Shown in pieces: positions 1-7,656 of a stretch of 14,206 nucleotides of DNA. The translations under genes and the position numbers were made by a program. The notes below the pieces were generated by a model, which ran no database searches, was not told the DNA's origin, and saw nothing but the letters and a program-made list of their open reading frames with translations. Origin of the DNA: Chloroflexota bacterium (GTDB lineage: Bacteria; Chloroflexota; Limnocylindria; Limnocylindrales; CSP1-4); assembly GCA_005880805.1 (NCBI GenBank), contig VBFZ01000172.1, positions 1-14,206 on the forward strand, read 5' to 3'. Numbering within the stretch: the stretch's first letter is position 1; the number at the start of each line of letters is the position of its first letter.

Positions 1-1376
1 TGCTCATCGATGGCCGCGAACGCGTCGACGAAGCGGGCGGTTACCTGCGCGGCCTTTGCCGCCAGGTCGAGCCGGTAGTTCTCGTCGGGTGCGTGTGCCC
101 TGCAGTCGTCGTGCCCGCCACCGAGGGTCGTCATCCGGACTCGATCGCGGCCGCAGACCTGCCACATCGGCGCGGTCCCGGGGAGCGACAGGCGCCGCTT
201 GGCCGGCCGGCCAAACACCTCCACTGAGACCCGCTCGGCCACGTCCAGCAGCGGGTCGTCGGGGGTTGTCCAGTAGGCGCGCTCCATCTCCGCGCCCGGA
301 AGCATCTCGACGTCGGTGAATCCGCGGCGATCGAGATGCGCACGGAGATTGGCGACGATGACCTCCGGATCCTGGTCGGGCACGAGCCGGATGTCGAGCC
401 GGACGTGCCCCTCGGCCGGCGTGATCGTCTTCGCGCCCGGGCCGATGAAGCCCGACCACAAGCCCTGCACGTTGCAGGTCGGATTGAACGCCATGGCCCG
501 AACGGCCTCCCGATCGTTCATGCCGGCCAGGAAGCCCTCGATCTCGAACTCGTGACGGAGCTCGGCGAGGTCCTCGGTCGGGGTAGCGTCGACAACCGCC
601 AGCTGCCGGGGCGTCGGTGGAAGGACGCCGTCGGTCAGGCCATCGACCGCCGGCCGCCCGTCTCGATCCCAGAACGTCGCGAGCGCCTGGGTCAGACGGA
701 CGGGTGCGCTGGGCAGGATGGTTGCCAGGCTCGAGTGGGCGTCGTAGGCGATCGACTTGACCCTGAGCTCGATCACGATGATGCCCCGAACGCCGCCCAC
801 GATCTCGGGTCGGCCGGTCAGGTCGATGCCGCCGCCCTCGATCAGCGCCCCGTCGACCTTGCGAACGCCCGGGCTGAGGTCGAGCAGCTCGTCGAAGTGG
901 CCGCTGCCGTACTCCTCCTCGCCTTCAACGAGGAAGCGGATCTTGCACGGCAGGGGGCCGATGGCGGCGAGGTAGGCCTCGATGCCCCAGACGCGCGACA
1001 TCAGCTCGCCCTTGTTGTCGGTGGCGCCCCGAGCGTAGAGGCGCCCATCGCGAACCGACGGCTCGTACGGCGGCGTCGTCCAGAGCTCGTACGGCACGGC
1101 CGGCTGGACGTCGTAGTGCTGAACGGCGTTGAGGGTCCTGGGGCCTTCGCCAACCTCGCCGATGACGAGCGGCGGCACGCGGTCCTTCTCCGGCAGGCGG
1201 ACGACATCGACGGTGGCCCCGAGCGCCCTGAGACGGTCCTCGATCCACCGGGCGGCGCCCGCGAGGCCCTCCGGCTGAGTCGACTCGGATGGGAAGCTGC
1301 AGAACTCGGCCAGCTCGTCCGTCCACCTGGGCATGCGCTCGTCGATGTACCGATCGAGAGCCGAGTAATCGCTCAC
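1..1376 (-). CDS. M20 family metallopeptidase (M20F/CNDP-like dipeptidase), partial at C-terminus
   Basis: Zinc-dependent exopeptidase expected to cleave dipeptides or related amide bonds in the cytoplasm; the substrate cannot be read from sequence. The 458 visible codons carry the full M20 metal set: H87 in QHYDVQP, D120 in GATDNKG (bridging Asp), the catalytic and metal glutamates in VEGEEEYGS (E153-E155), and H428 in CRAHAPDE close to the end. The stretch ELWTTPPYEP..RDGRLYARGATDNKG is typical of the carnosine dipeptidase/DUG1 branch, which is known to carry HxDVQP and RGATDDKG. The GTG start is chosen because AGGAGG lies about 6 nt upstream on the minus strand. Only a few residues should be missing beyond position 1. 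It is divergent from the FAD oxidoreductase gene across a 149-bp spacer. The exact subfamily is inferred; the M20 assignment is secure. Confidence 0.92.
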   Translation of the reverse strand, partial: MSDYSALDRYIDERMPRWTDELAEFCSFPSESTQPEGLAGAARWIEDRLRALGATVDVVRLPEKDRVPPLVIGEVGEGPRTLNAVQHYDVQPAVPYELWTTPPYEPSVRDGRLYARGATDNKGELMSRVWGIEAYLAAIGPLPCKIRFLVEGEEEYGSGHFDELLDLSPGVRKVDGALIEGGGIDLTGRPEIVGGVRGIIVIELRVKSIAYDAHSSLATILPSAPVRLTQALATFWDRDGRPAVDGLTDGVLPPTPRQLAVVDATPTEDLAELRHEFEIEGFLAGMNDREAVRAMAFNPTCNVQGLWSGFIGPGAKTITPAEGHVRLDIRLVPDQDPEVIVANLRAHLDRRGFTDVEMLPGAEMERAYWTTPDDPLLDVAERVSVEVFGRPAKRRLSLPGTAPMWQVCGRDRVRMTTLGGGHDDCRAHAPDENYRLDLAAKAAQVTARFVDAFAAIDE

Positions 1377-1525
1377 GTCTGCCTCCTGTCTACCGCGGCG
1401 TCGATAGCCGAGCCGGCGGCAACCGTGTCGCCGCGGGCTGCCAGAGGCGCGACGCGAGCTCGCTCGGGTACGCTGCTCCGGAGCCGGACGGCGGTTGACC
1501 TTGCCCCCCGGCGGAGGAGCGAGCA
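1377..1525. promoter_or_regulatory. Divergent intergenic region with two 10-bp palindromes
   Basis: The 149-bp spacer must hold the promoters of both the M20 gene (left) and the FAD oxidoreductase gene (right). It contains two perfect 10-bp palindromes, GCGAGCTCGC at 1454-1463 and GCTCCGGAGC at 1475-1484, with centres 21 bp apart (two helical turns). A weak -10-like TACGCT (1469-1474) lies between them. I see no good -35 element for either direction. A regulator-binding role is inference from spacing and symmetry only, and short palindromes arise readily in GC-rich DNA. Confidence 0.35.
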
Positions 1526-3172
1526 GTGACCCAGCGTTACGACGCAGTCGTGATCGGCGGCGGCCATAACGGGCTGATCAGCGCGGCCTATCTCGCTCGC
1601 GCCGGTCTCAGGACGCTGGTCCTCGAGCGCCGGCACGTCCTCGGCGGCGCGGCTGTCACCGAGGAAATCGTGCCCGGGTTCCGGTTCTCCGTGGCCTCCT
1701 ATGTTGTCAGCCTGTTGCGCCCCGAGATCATCCGCGAGCTGGACCTGCCACGCCACGGCCTCGACATCCTGCCGCTCGACGGGACGTTCACGCCGCTGCC
1801 CGAGGGCGGCGGGCCCTGGGGCAGCGGGCACGCGCGCGGCGGAGCCCACGACGGCGACTATCTCTGGCGAGTCAACGACCATGGCCGCACGATCCGGGAG
1901 CTCCGTCGCTGGTCGAAGGTCGACGCCGAGGCGTATGACGAATACGGGCGGCTGATGGTCGAGATGGCCCGCTTCATCAAACCGATCCTGGGCATCGTTC
2001 CGCCCGATCCAACCGGGAGGGATCCCCGCGAGTTCCTGCCGCTGGCCGGCCTCCTTCGCACGTTCCAGTCGCTGCCGGAAACGCAGCAGGCCGTCTTCGT
2101 GCAGCTCATGACGATGAGCGCCGCGGACTTCCTCGACCAGTGGTTGGAGACCGATCCGCTCAAGGCCACGATGTCGGCGTCGGGGATCATCGGCACGTTC
2201 CAGGGCGTGCGTTCCCCCGGCACGGCCTACGTCCTGCTGCACCACTACATGGGCGAGATCGACGGCGCGTTCCGCGCCTGGGGCATCCCCAAGGGCGGCA
2301 CGGGCAGCGTTTCCATGGCGATCGCGTCGGCGGCCCAGGCGGCGGCGGCGGAGATCCGGACGGAGGCGCCCGTCGCGCGGATCGTCGTGCGGAACGGCCG
2401 GGCAACCGGTGTCGCCCTGGAGTCAGGCGAGGAGATCGAGGCCGCGACCGTCCTCTCATCGGTGGACGCGCGGCGGACCTTTCTCGGCTTCCTCGAGCCC
2501 GGCACGCTGGATCCGGCCTTCGAGGAGGAGGTCCGCCGTTTCAAGTTCCGTGGATCGTCGGGCAAGGTGAACCTGGCCGTCGATCGGCTGCCGGACTTCA
2601 CGTGCCTCCCGGGCGACGGCGAGCACCTCCGCGGCGCGATCTCGTTCAGCCCCTCCGTGGAGTACATGGAGCGCGCCTACGACGACGCGAAGTACGGGCG
2701 CTTCAGCACCCGGCCCTACATCGACATGATCATTCCGACGCTCGTCGATCCGTCGATGGCGCCGCCCGGCAAACACGTCATCAGCTGCTTCATCCAGTAC
2801 GCCCCGTATCACCTCGACCCGGCGCTGGGCACCTGGGACGACCAGCGCGAGGCGTTCGGGGACGCAGTGGTCGACACGATCGCCGAGCGTGCACCGAACA
2901 TCCGCGACGTCGTGGTCGGCCGCCAGGTCCTCACGCCGCTCGACCTGGAGCGGACGCTGGGCCTCACCGAGGGGAACATCTTCCAGGGCGAGCTGTCGCT
3001 GGAGCAGCTGTTCTTCAACCGGCCCGTGCCGGGCTACGCGCGCTTCCGGAGCCCCGTTCGCGATCTCTGGTTGTGCGGCTCGGCGACGCATCCGGGCGGG
3101 GGGATCATGGGCGCAAACGGCCGGCTCGCGGCCCTCGAGGTGCTGCGCAGCCAGCGTCGGCGAGCCGCGTGA
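1526..3172 (+). CDS. FAD-dependent oxidoreductase, CrtI/PYROXD2-like (phytoene dehydrogenase-related)
   Basis: A 548-aa flavoprotein of the amine oxidase/phytoene desaturase superfamily (COG1233 type). The N-terminal Rossmann motif is GGGHNG (residues 11-16), followed by the FAD-ribose acidic residue in LVLER (E34) and the GG at 40-41 of the extended dinucleotide-binding motif. The C-terminal FAD-binding segment LWLCGSATHPGGG..GANG lies at about 514-533. These features fix the fold; the substrate is unknown, and no carotenoid gene is nearby to support a pigment role. A Gly-rich insertion of about 15 residues near 92-108 is absent from the downstream paralogue. The GTG start is supported by GGAGGA at 1513-1518, 7 nt upstream. 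Its TGA overlaps the GTG of the next gene (GTGA, 4 nt), which implies translational coupling. It appears intact. Confidence 0.9.
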   Translation: MTQRYDAVVIGGGHNGLISAAYLARAGLRTLVLERRHVLGGAAVTEEIVPGFRFSVASYVVSLLRPEIIRELDLPRHGLDILPLDGTFTPLPEGGGPWGSGHARGGAHDGDYLWRVNDHGRTIRELRRWSKVDAEAYDEYGRLMVEMARFIKPILGIVPPDPTGRDPREFLPLAGLLRTFQSLPETQQAVFVQLMTMSAADFLDQWLETDPLKATMSASGIIGTFQGVRSPGTAYVLLHHYMGEIDGAFRAWGIPKGGTGSVSMAIASAAQAAAAEIRTEAPVARIVVRNGRATGVALESGEEIEAATVLSSVDARRTFLGFLEPGTLDPAFEEEVRRFKFRGSSGKVNLAVDRLPDFTCLPGDGEHLRGAISFSPSVEYMERAYDDAKYGRFSTRPYIDMIIPTLVDPSMAPPGKHVISCFIQYAPYHLDPALGTWDDQREAFGDAVVDTIAERAPNIRDVVVGRQVLTPLDLERTLGLTEGNIFQGELSLEQLFFNRPVPGYARFRSPVRDLWLCGSATHPGGGIMGANGRLAALEVLRSQRRRAA

Positions 3173-4753
3173 CCACGGGCGGCGCGTGGGACGCGATCGT
3201 CGTCGGGGGCGGGCACAACGGACTCGTCACCGCGGCCTACCTTGCCCGGGCCGGTCTCGGAACACTCGTCCTCGAGCGGCGGGACCACGTTGGTGGGGCG
3301 GCCGAGACCGGCGAGATCGCCCCCGGCTTCCGCGGGCCGATCGCGGCGCACACGGTCGGGCGGCTTCGGCCTTCGATCGTTCGAGACCTGCGGTTGCGCG
3401 AGCACGGCCTGTCGCTTCTGGCACCCGACGTGCGTCTCTTCGCTCCCCAGCCGGACGGGACCGCGATCACCCTGTGGGCCGACGTCGCACGAACGGCGGA
3501 CGGCCTTCGCGGTCGTTCGAAGAATGATTCGCAGGCCTGGCCGGCCTTCGATCGCCTGGTTCGCTCGCTGGGTCGCTTCCTCGCCGAGATCGCCGCGACG
3601 ACCCCACCCGACATCCGTTCACCGTCCCTCGGGGACGCGCTCACCGGACTGCGACTCGGTCGTTCGTTCCGGGGACTCGGCAAGCACGACGCGAGGACGG
3701 CCTTGCGCGTCCTGCCCATGGCCGTCGCCGACTTCGTTGCCGAGGCGTTCGAGTCGGACCCGCTTCGGGCGCTGATCGCGTCGCGGGGCATCCAGTACAC
3801 GGCAATGGGCCCGTGGTCGGCGGGCACGACCGCCGTACTGCTGACGGATTCGGCCGGCAACGACGGCGGTGCGCCGGGCCAGACGGTGTTCGCGAAAGGC
3901 GGGCCAGGTGCCGTCGCCGACGCCCTGGCCGCTTCCCTCAGGGCCTTCGGCGGGCAGATCCGAACCGGCACGGAGGTGACAGCGATCACGTCGGTCAATG
4001 GCCGGGCCAACGGCGTGGTCCTCGCCGGCGGGGAGGAGATCGGCGCCAGGTGCGTCATCTCCGGCCTCGACCCGAAGACGACGCTGACCCGGCTCCTTGA
4101 TCCCGTCGAGGTCGGCCCGACGCTCGGCTGGCGGGCGAACAACTATCGAAGCCACGGGTCGACCGCCAAAGTGAACCTGGCGCTCTCGGCGCTGCCCCGC
4201 TTCACCGCGGCCGGCGATGAGGGCCGGCAACTGCTTCGGGGCCGGATCGTGATCGCGACGGGCATCGACGACCTGGAGCGCGCCTTCGACGACTCGAAGT
4301 ACGGGCGAATGTCCGCACAGCCCTACATCGAGGCAAACCGCACAGGCACCGGCCGGCAGCCATGTCATGAGTGCCGTCGTGCAGTGGGCGCCCTTCCGGC
4401 TTCGCGATTACGAGTGGGACGACTGCCGCGACACCCTCGGCGACCTCGTCGTCCGCAGGCTCGAGGGGTTCGCGCCGGGCATCGGCGGCCTCGTGGTGGG
4501 GCGGCAGGTCCTCACGCCGCTCGACCTCGAGCGCGAGTACGGGCTGGCGGGCGGTCACCCACTCCATGGCGAGCCGTCCCTCGACCAGTTCTTCCTGTGG
4601 CGGCCACTCCTCGGACACGCGCGCTACCGAATGCCGCTCGAGCGGTTGTACCTGTGCGGATCCGGCGCGCACCCGGGTGGTGGGGTCACCGGCCAGCCCG
4701 GCCAGAACGCGGCCCGCGAGATCCTGTCGGACTGGAAGAAGCGTCGCCAATAG
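3169..4753 (+). pseudogene. Frameshifted second FAD-dependent oxidoreductase (PYROXD2-like paralogue)
   Basis: A tandem paralogue of the upstream gene, starting on a GTG that overlaps its stop. Residues 1-387 read normally: GGGHNG near the N-terminus, LVLER, then the conserved segment ERAFDDSKYGR..QPYIEA. After about 4331 the homologous reading moves to another frame: APAGSHVMSAVVQWAP from 4346, then GRQVLTPLDLERE and the C-terminal FAD motif LYLCGSGAHPGGG, ending at TAG 4751-4753. Between PYI and APAG only 16 nt remain where the intact paralogue has 36, so about 20 nt are missing. Restoring 20 nt would give a 534-aa protein, close to the 548-aa neighbour. Without correction the start frame runs out-of-frame to 4899 (576 aa) and loses the C-terminal FAD motif. 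The rest shows no decay, so a recent mutation or an assembly error are both possible. Confidence 0.85.
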
Positions 4754-4817
4754 CGGCCGACGGTCCGCGGCGACATCCCCGATCGGCGTCCGCATCCCGC
4801 GGTGAAGCCTGGACGGA

Positions 4818-4823
4818 TACCCT
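4818..4823 (+). promoter_or_regulatory. Putative -10 element (TACCCT) for a leaderless GH13 transcript
   Basis: TACCCT fits TANNNT and lies 8 nt before the ATG at 4832, which would place transcription initiation at or next to the start codon. No Shine-Dalgarno sequence is correctly spaced before this ATG. The same arrangement is seen at trpS and before hom. No recognisable -35 element is present. Confidence 0.35.
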
Positions 4824-4831
4824 CTCGGGAA

Positions 4832-6490
4832 ATGACCCCCGGGCCTGCCCCCGGCGATTGGTGGCGCCATGGCGTGCTGTACCAGGTCTACCCGCGTAGC
4901 TTCCAGGACAGCAATGGCGATGGCGTCGGGGACCTGGCCGGCATCACCTCGCGGCTGGACCACCTGAACGACGGGACACCGGACTCGCTGGGCATCGACG
5001 GGATCTGGCTGTCGCCCTTCTATCCGTCGCCGATGGCGGACTTCGGCTATGACGTCGCCGACTACTGCGATGTCGACCCGCGCTTCGGGACGCTCGCCGA
5101 CTTCGACGAGCTCCTCGGGCAGGCCCACGAACGCGCCATCCGCGTCATCGTCGACCTCGTTCCAAACCACACCTCCGACGAGCATCCGTGGTTCCTCGAG
5201 GCGCGGGCCTCTCGCGACAACCCCAGGCGGGACTGGTACGTGTGGGCCGATCCCGCCGCGGATGGCGCGCCGCCCAACGACTGGCGCAGCGCGTTTCCCG
5301 CAGTGGGCCGAGCGTGGACGCTGGACCGCCGCACCGACCAGTACTACCTCCATTCGTTCACCCGGGAGCAGCCCGACCTCAACTGGTGGAACCCCGGGGT
5401 GCGCCGCGCGTTCGAGCAGATCCTTCGCTTCTGGCTCGATCGGGGGGTCGACGGCTTCCGCATCGACGTGGCCCACAGGACCGTGAAGCCGCGCGAGCTC
5501 CACGGCCACATCCCGGTCGAGAACATCCCCGGCGTGCTCGATCTGATGCCACCCGCGGACGAGCCCGAGCTCCACGCGCTCCTGCGCTCCTGGCGAGCGC
5601 TGCTGGACGAGTACGACGATCGCATGGCTGTCGGCGAGGTCTTCCTGTTCGACCCCGCGCGCCTCGTCAGCTTCTACGGGTCAGCCAACGACGAGCTCCA
5701 CCTCGCCTTCAACTTCAGCTTCCTGCGCGCGCCCTGGTCCGCCGAGGCATTCCGCAGGGTCGTGGCGACGTTCGAACGCCTCCTTCCGAAGGGCGCCTGG
5801 CCCGACTACACGCTCTCGAACCACGACAACTCGCGAGCCGTGAGCCGGTATGCGCCCGACGGCGACCTCGAGCGGGGTCGAAAGCGGGCCCGGATGGCGG
5901 CGCTCATGCTCCTCACCCTGCGCGGAACGCCGTTCCTCTACTACGGAGAGGAGATCGGCATGGCCGACGGGCCGATCCCGCCGGAGCGTGTCGTGGATGT
6001 GGGCGGCCGCGACTCCGAGCGGACGCCGATGCAGTGGGACGCATCCAGGAATGGCGGTTTTTCGACCGCCGATCCGTGGTTGCCAGCGTCTCCGGAGGCT
6101 TCATCCGTGAACGTCGAGGCCCAGCGAGCGGATCCGGATTCGATGCTCAGCCTGTACCGCCGCCTCATCTGGAGCCGCCGCAGTCGGGCCGCGCTGCAGA
6201 GCGGCACCTACCGGGAGCTGCCGGGAATGCCCGCAGACTGTTTCGGCTACGTCCGGGAGGCGGGCACGGAGCGCGCCCTCGTTTGCCTCAATTTCGGATC
6301 GAAGCCGATCCGGATCCCCGAGGAAGAGCTGACCGGAGCGGGCCTTGGGGACCAGCTACGCGTGATCTCGACGGGGGCGGGCCGTGAGGGCCCCGCTCGG
6401 GGCGCGATCGAGCTCGAGCCCGACGAGGGCGTGCTGGTCGAGCCCTCGACGAGGCCAGAACCGCTGGCTGAGGAACGCGCGCGGGGCTAG
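4832..6490 (+). CDS. GH13 alpha-glucosidase (oligo-1,6-glucosidase/AglA-like)
   Basis: A 552-aa glycoside hydrolase family 13 enzyme, probably hydrolysing terminal alpha-glucosidic bonds of maltose, isomaltose or sucrose-type sugars in the cytoplasm; no signal peptide is visible. All four conserved regions are present: DLVPNHTS, GFRIDVAH with nucleophile D212, GEVF with acid/base E269, and LSNHDNSR with H331/D332. Family-typical WWRHGVLYQVYPRSFQDS, GIDGIWLSPFYPSPMADFGYD and ERTPMQWD also occur. The linker DVAH..VK..EL resembles actinobacterial AglA-type enzymes. Start choice: GTG 4802 would add ten atypical residues and has no SD; ATG 4832 begins just before the family N-terminus and has a -10-like hexamer 8 nt upstream, so I prefer it. 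It follows the broken oxidoreductase by 78 bp. Its TAG shares the palindrome CTAG with the stop of the convergent surE. Confidence 0.93.
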   Translation: MTPGPAPGDWWRHGVLYQVYPRSFQDSNGDGVGDLAGITSRLDHLNDGTPDSLGIDGIWLSPFYPSPMADFGYDVADYCDVDPRFGTLADFDELLGQAHERAIRVIVDLVPNHTSDEHPWFLEARASRDNPRRDWYVWADPAADGAPPNDWRSAFPAVGRAWTLDRRTDQYYLHSFTREQPDLNWWNPGVRRAFEQILRFWLDRGVDGFRIDVAHRTVKPRELHGHIPVENIPGVLDLMPPADEPELHALLRSWRALLDEYDDRMAVGEVFLFDPARLVSFYGSANDELHLAFNFSFLRAPWSAEAFRRVVATFERLLPKGAWPDYTLSNHDNSRAVSRYAPDGDLERGRKRARMAALMLLTLRGTPFLYYGEEIGMADGPIPPERVVDVGGRDSERTPMQWDASRNGGFSTADPWLPASPEASSVNVEAQRADPDSMLSLYRRLIWSRRSRAALQSGTYRELPGMPADCFGYVREAGTERALVCLNFGSKPIRIPEEELTGAGLGDQLRVISTGAGREGPARGAIELEPDEGVLVEPSTRPEPLAEERARG

Positions 6491-7656
6491 CGTCGCTCCC
6501 GGCGGGCCTCGTCCACCAGCTCGCGCTCGACCTGCGCGGCGCGTTCGGGCGTCTGGGCGGCGACCGGGCGTCCGCGTCGCCTGCGGCGCCGTCGATCGGT
6601 TTGTCTGTCCGGGGCTGAGGGCCGCTTCCGTCCGGGAGTCGAGCCGTCCGCGGCCGGTGAACGTCCGGCCGAAGACCCCGCCGCGGACGCCGCGGCGACT
6701 GGCGCTGCGGGCACCACGTTCTCGACACCCGTGACGCTCCAGTCCCAGGTTCGCAGTCGCTTGAGGAGCTTCCGCGCCGTCAGGTCGAGCTGGATCGGCG
6801 TGACGGCGATCCGGCGATTCACGACGGCGTGAAAATCCGTCCCCTCGACCGCCAGTCCTGACGGCGGGGGACCGCCGATCCAGTAGTAGGGGATGCCGCG
6901 CGGGTCGAGACGCTGGACGAGCTCGTCCTGGTAGACCCGCTTGCCGAGTCGCGTCACCTCGATCCCGTGGCATTCCTCGGGCGGGACGGCCGGCACGTTG
7001 ACGTTGATGAGCTGCCCGGGCGAGAGGCCGTGCTCGAGGATGTTCCGCGCCGTGATCGCCGCGACCCTTGCGGCCAGCGTGAAGTCGGGATGCTCGTAGT
7101 ACTCCTGCGAGATCGCGAACGCGGGGCAGCCGTTGATGACCGCCTCCATCGCCGCGCTGACCGTTCCCGAATAGGTGATGTCGTCGCCCAGGTTGGCGCC
7201 GTAGTTGATGCCCGATGCGACGAGGTCGAAGCCGTGCCCGAAGTAGCCGAGGAAAGCGAGGCTCACGGCGTCCGTCGGCGACCCGTCGACCGACCAGCCG
7301 GTCGAGCCGTCGGCGAGAGTCCGCTCGCGGACGCGGAGCGGGCGCATCAGCGTCTTCTGGTGGCCCACCGCGCTCTGGTTCGTCTCTGGCGCGACAACGA
7401 ACGTCTCGCCCATCGGGTCGAGGGCCTGCTTGAGCGCGAGCAGCCCGCGCGACTCGATGCCGTCATCGTTGGTGACGAGGATCCGCGGTCGCGAGCTCCA
7501 GTCGGGCAGCGGTCGGGCGGTGCGTCGAAGCGCTCGCGGGCCTCCACGCCGTCCGCCACCCGCCAGTGGCTCTCCACGCTCCTTGTCGAGGTCGCGACGT
7601 TCGACCCGCGCGCGCTCGCGGGTCATGTCCGGGCGATCGCGACTGCCGTCGGTCAA
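6487..7656 (-). CDS. surE: 5'/3'-nucleotidase SurE with long N- and C-terminal extensions
   Basis: A metal-dependent nucleoside-5'-monophosphate phosphatase; family members also act on 3'-nucleotides and short polyphosphate. The core at about 57-310 begins PRILVTNDDGIESRG with metal ligands D64 and D65, then NQSAVGHQ with S95, and VASGINYGANLGDDITYSGT with N151, the full SurE metal set. The protein is 389 aa against a usual 250-270: about 56 basic residues precede the core, and an 80-residue tail rich in Ala, Pro and Arg (seven consecutive Arg near 355-361) follows. The only in-frame starts upstream of the core are TTG at 7656, overlapping the TGA of the AI-2E gene (TTGA), and ATG at 7626 with a 26-nt gap; neither has a strong SD. 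Both keep an extension of at least 46 residues. It is second in a two-gene minus-strand operon and convergent with the GH13 gene. Confidence 0.92.
   Translation of the reverse strand: MTDGSRDRPDMTRERARVERRDLDKERGEPLAGGGRRGGPRALRRTARPLPDWSSRPRILVTNDDGIESRGLLALKQALDPMGETFVVAPETNQSAVGHQKTLMRPLRVRERTLADGSTGWSVDGSPTDAVSLAFLGYFGHGFDLVASGINYGANLGDDITYSGTVSAAMEAVINGCPAFAISQEYYEHPDFTLAARVAAITARNILEHGLSPGQLINVNVPAVPPEECHGIEVTRLGKRVYQDELVQRLDPRGIPYYWIGGPPPSGLAVEGTDFHAVVNRRIAVTPIQLDLTARKLLKRLRTWDWSVTGVENVVPAAPVAAASAAGSSAGRSPAADGSTPGRKRPSAPDRQTDRRRRRRRGRPVAAQTPERAAQVERELVDEARRERR

Noticed and set aside
336..1529. 397-codon plus-strand open frame opposite the M20 gene
   Set aside because: Antisense shadow of the M20 peptidase, whose metal ligands and SD are clear. 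The translation is Arg/Gly/Ala-rich without any recognisable motif.
3169..4753. Programmed ribosomal frameshift in the second oxidoreductase
   Set aside because: About 20 nt (several conserved residues) are absent rather than a clean one-base shift, and no slippery heptamer is seen at the junction.
2140..4899. A 919-codon plus-strand open frame that seems to be one long gene
   Set aside because: Its first third is an out-of-frame shadow of the intact oxidoreductase, its middle is the true frame of the second oxidoreductase (from GTG 3169), and its end is out-of-frame read-through after the frameshift.
4202..5575. 457-codon minus-strand open frame
   Set aside because: Antisense to the GH13 gene and the end of the second oxidoreductase, both of which have complete family motifs.
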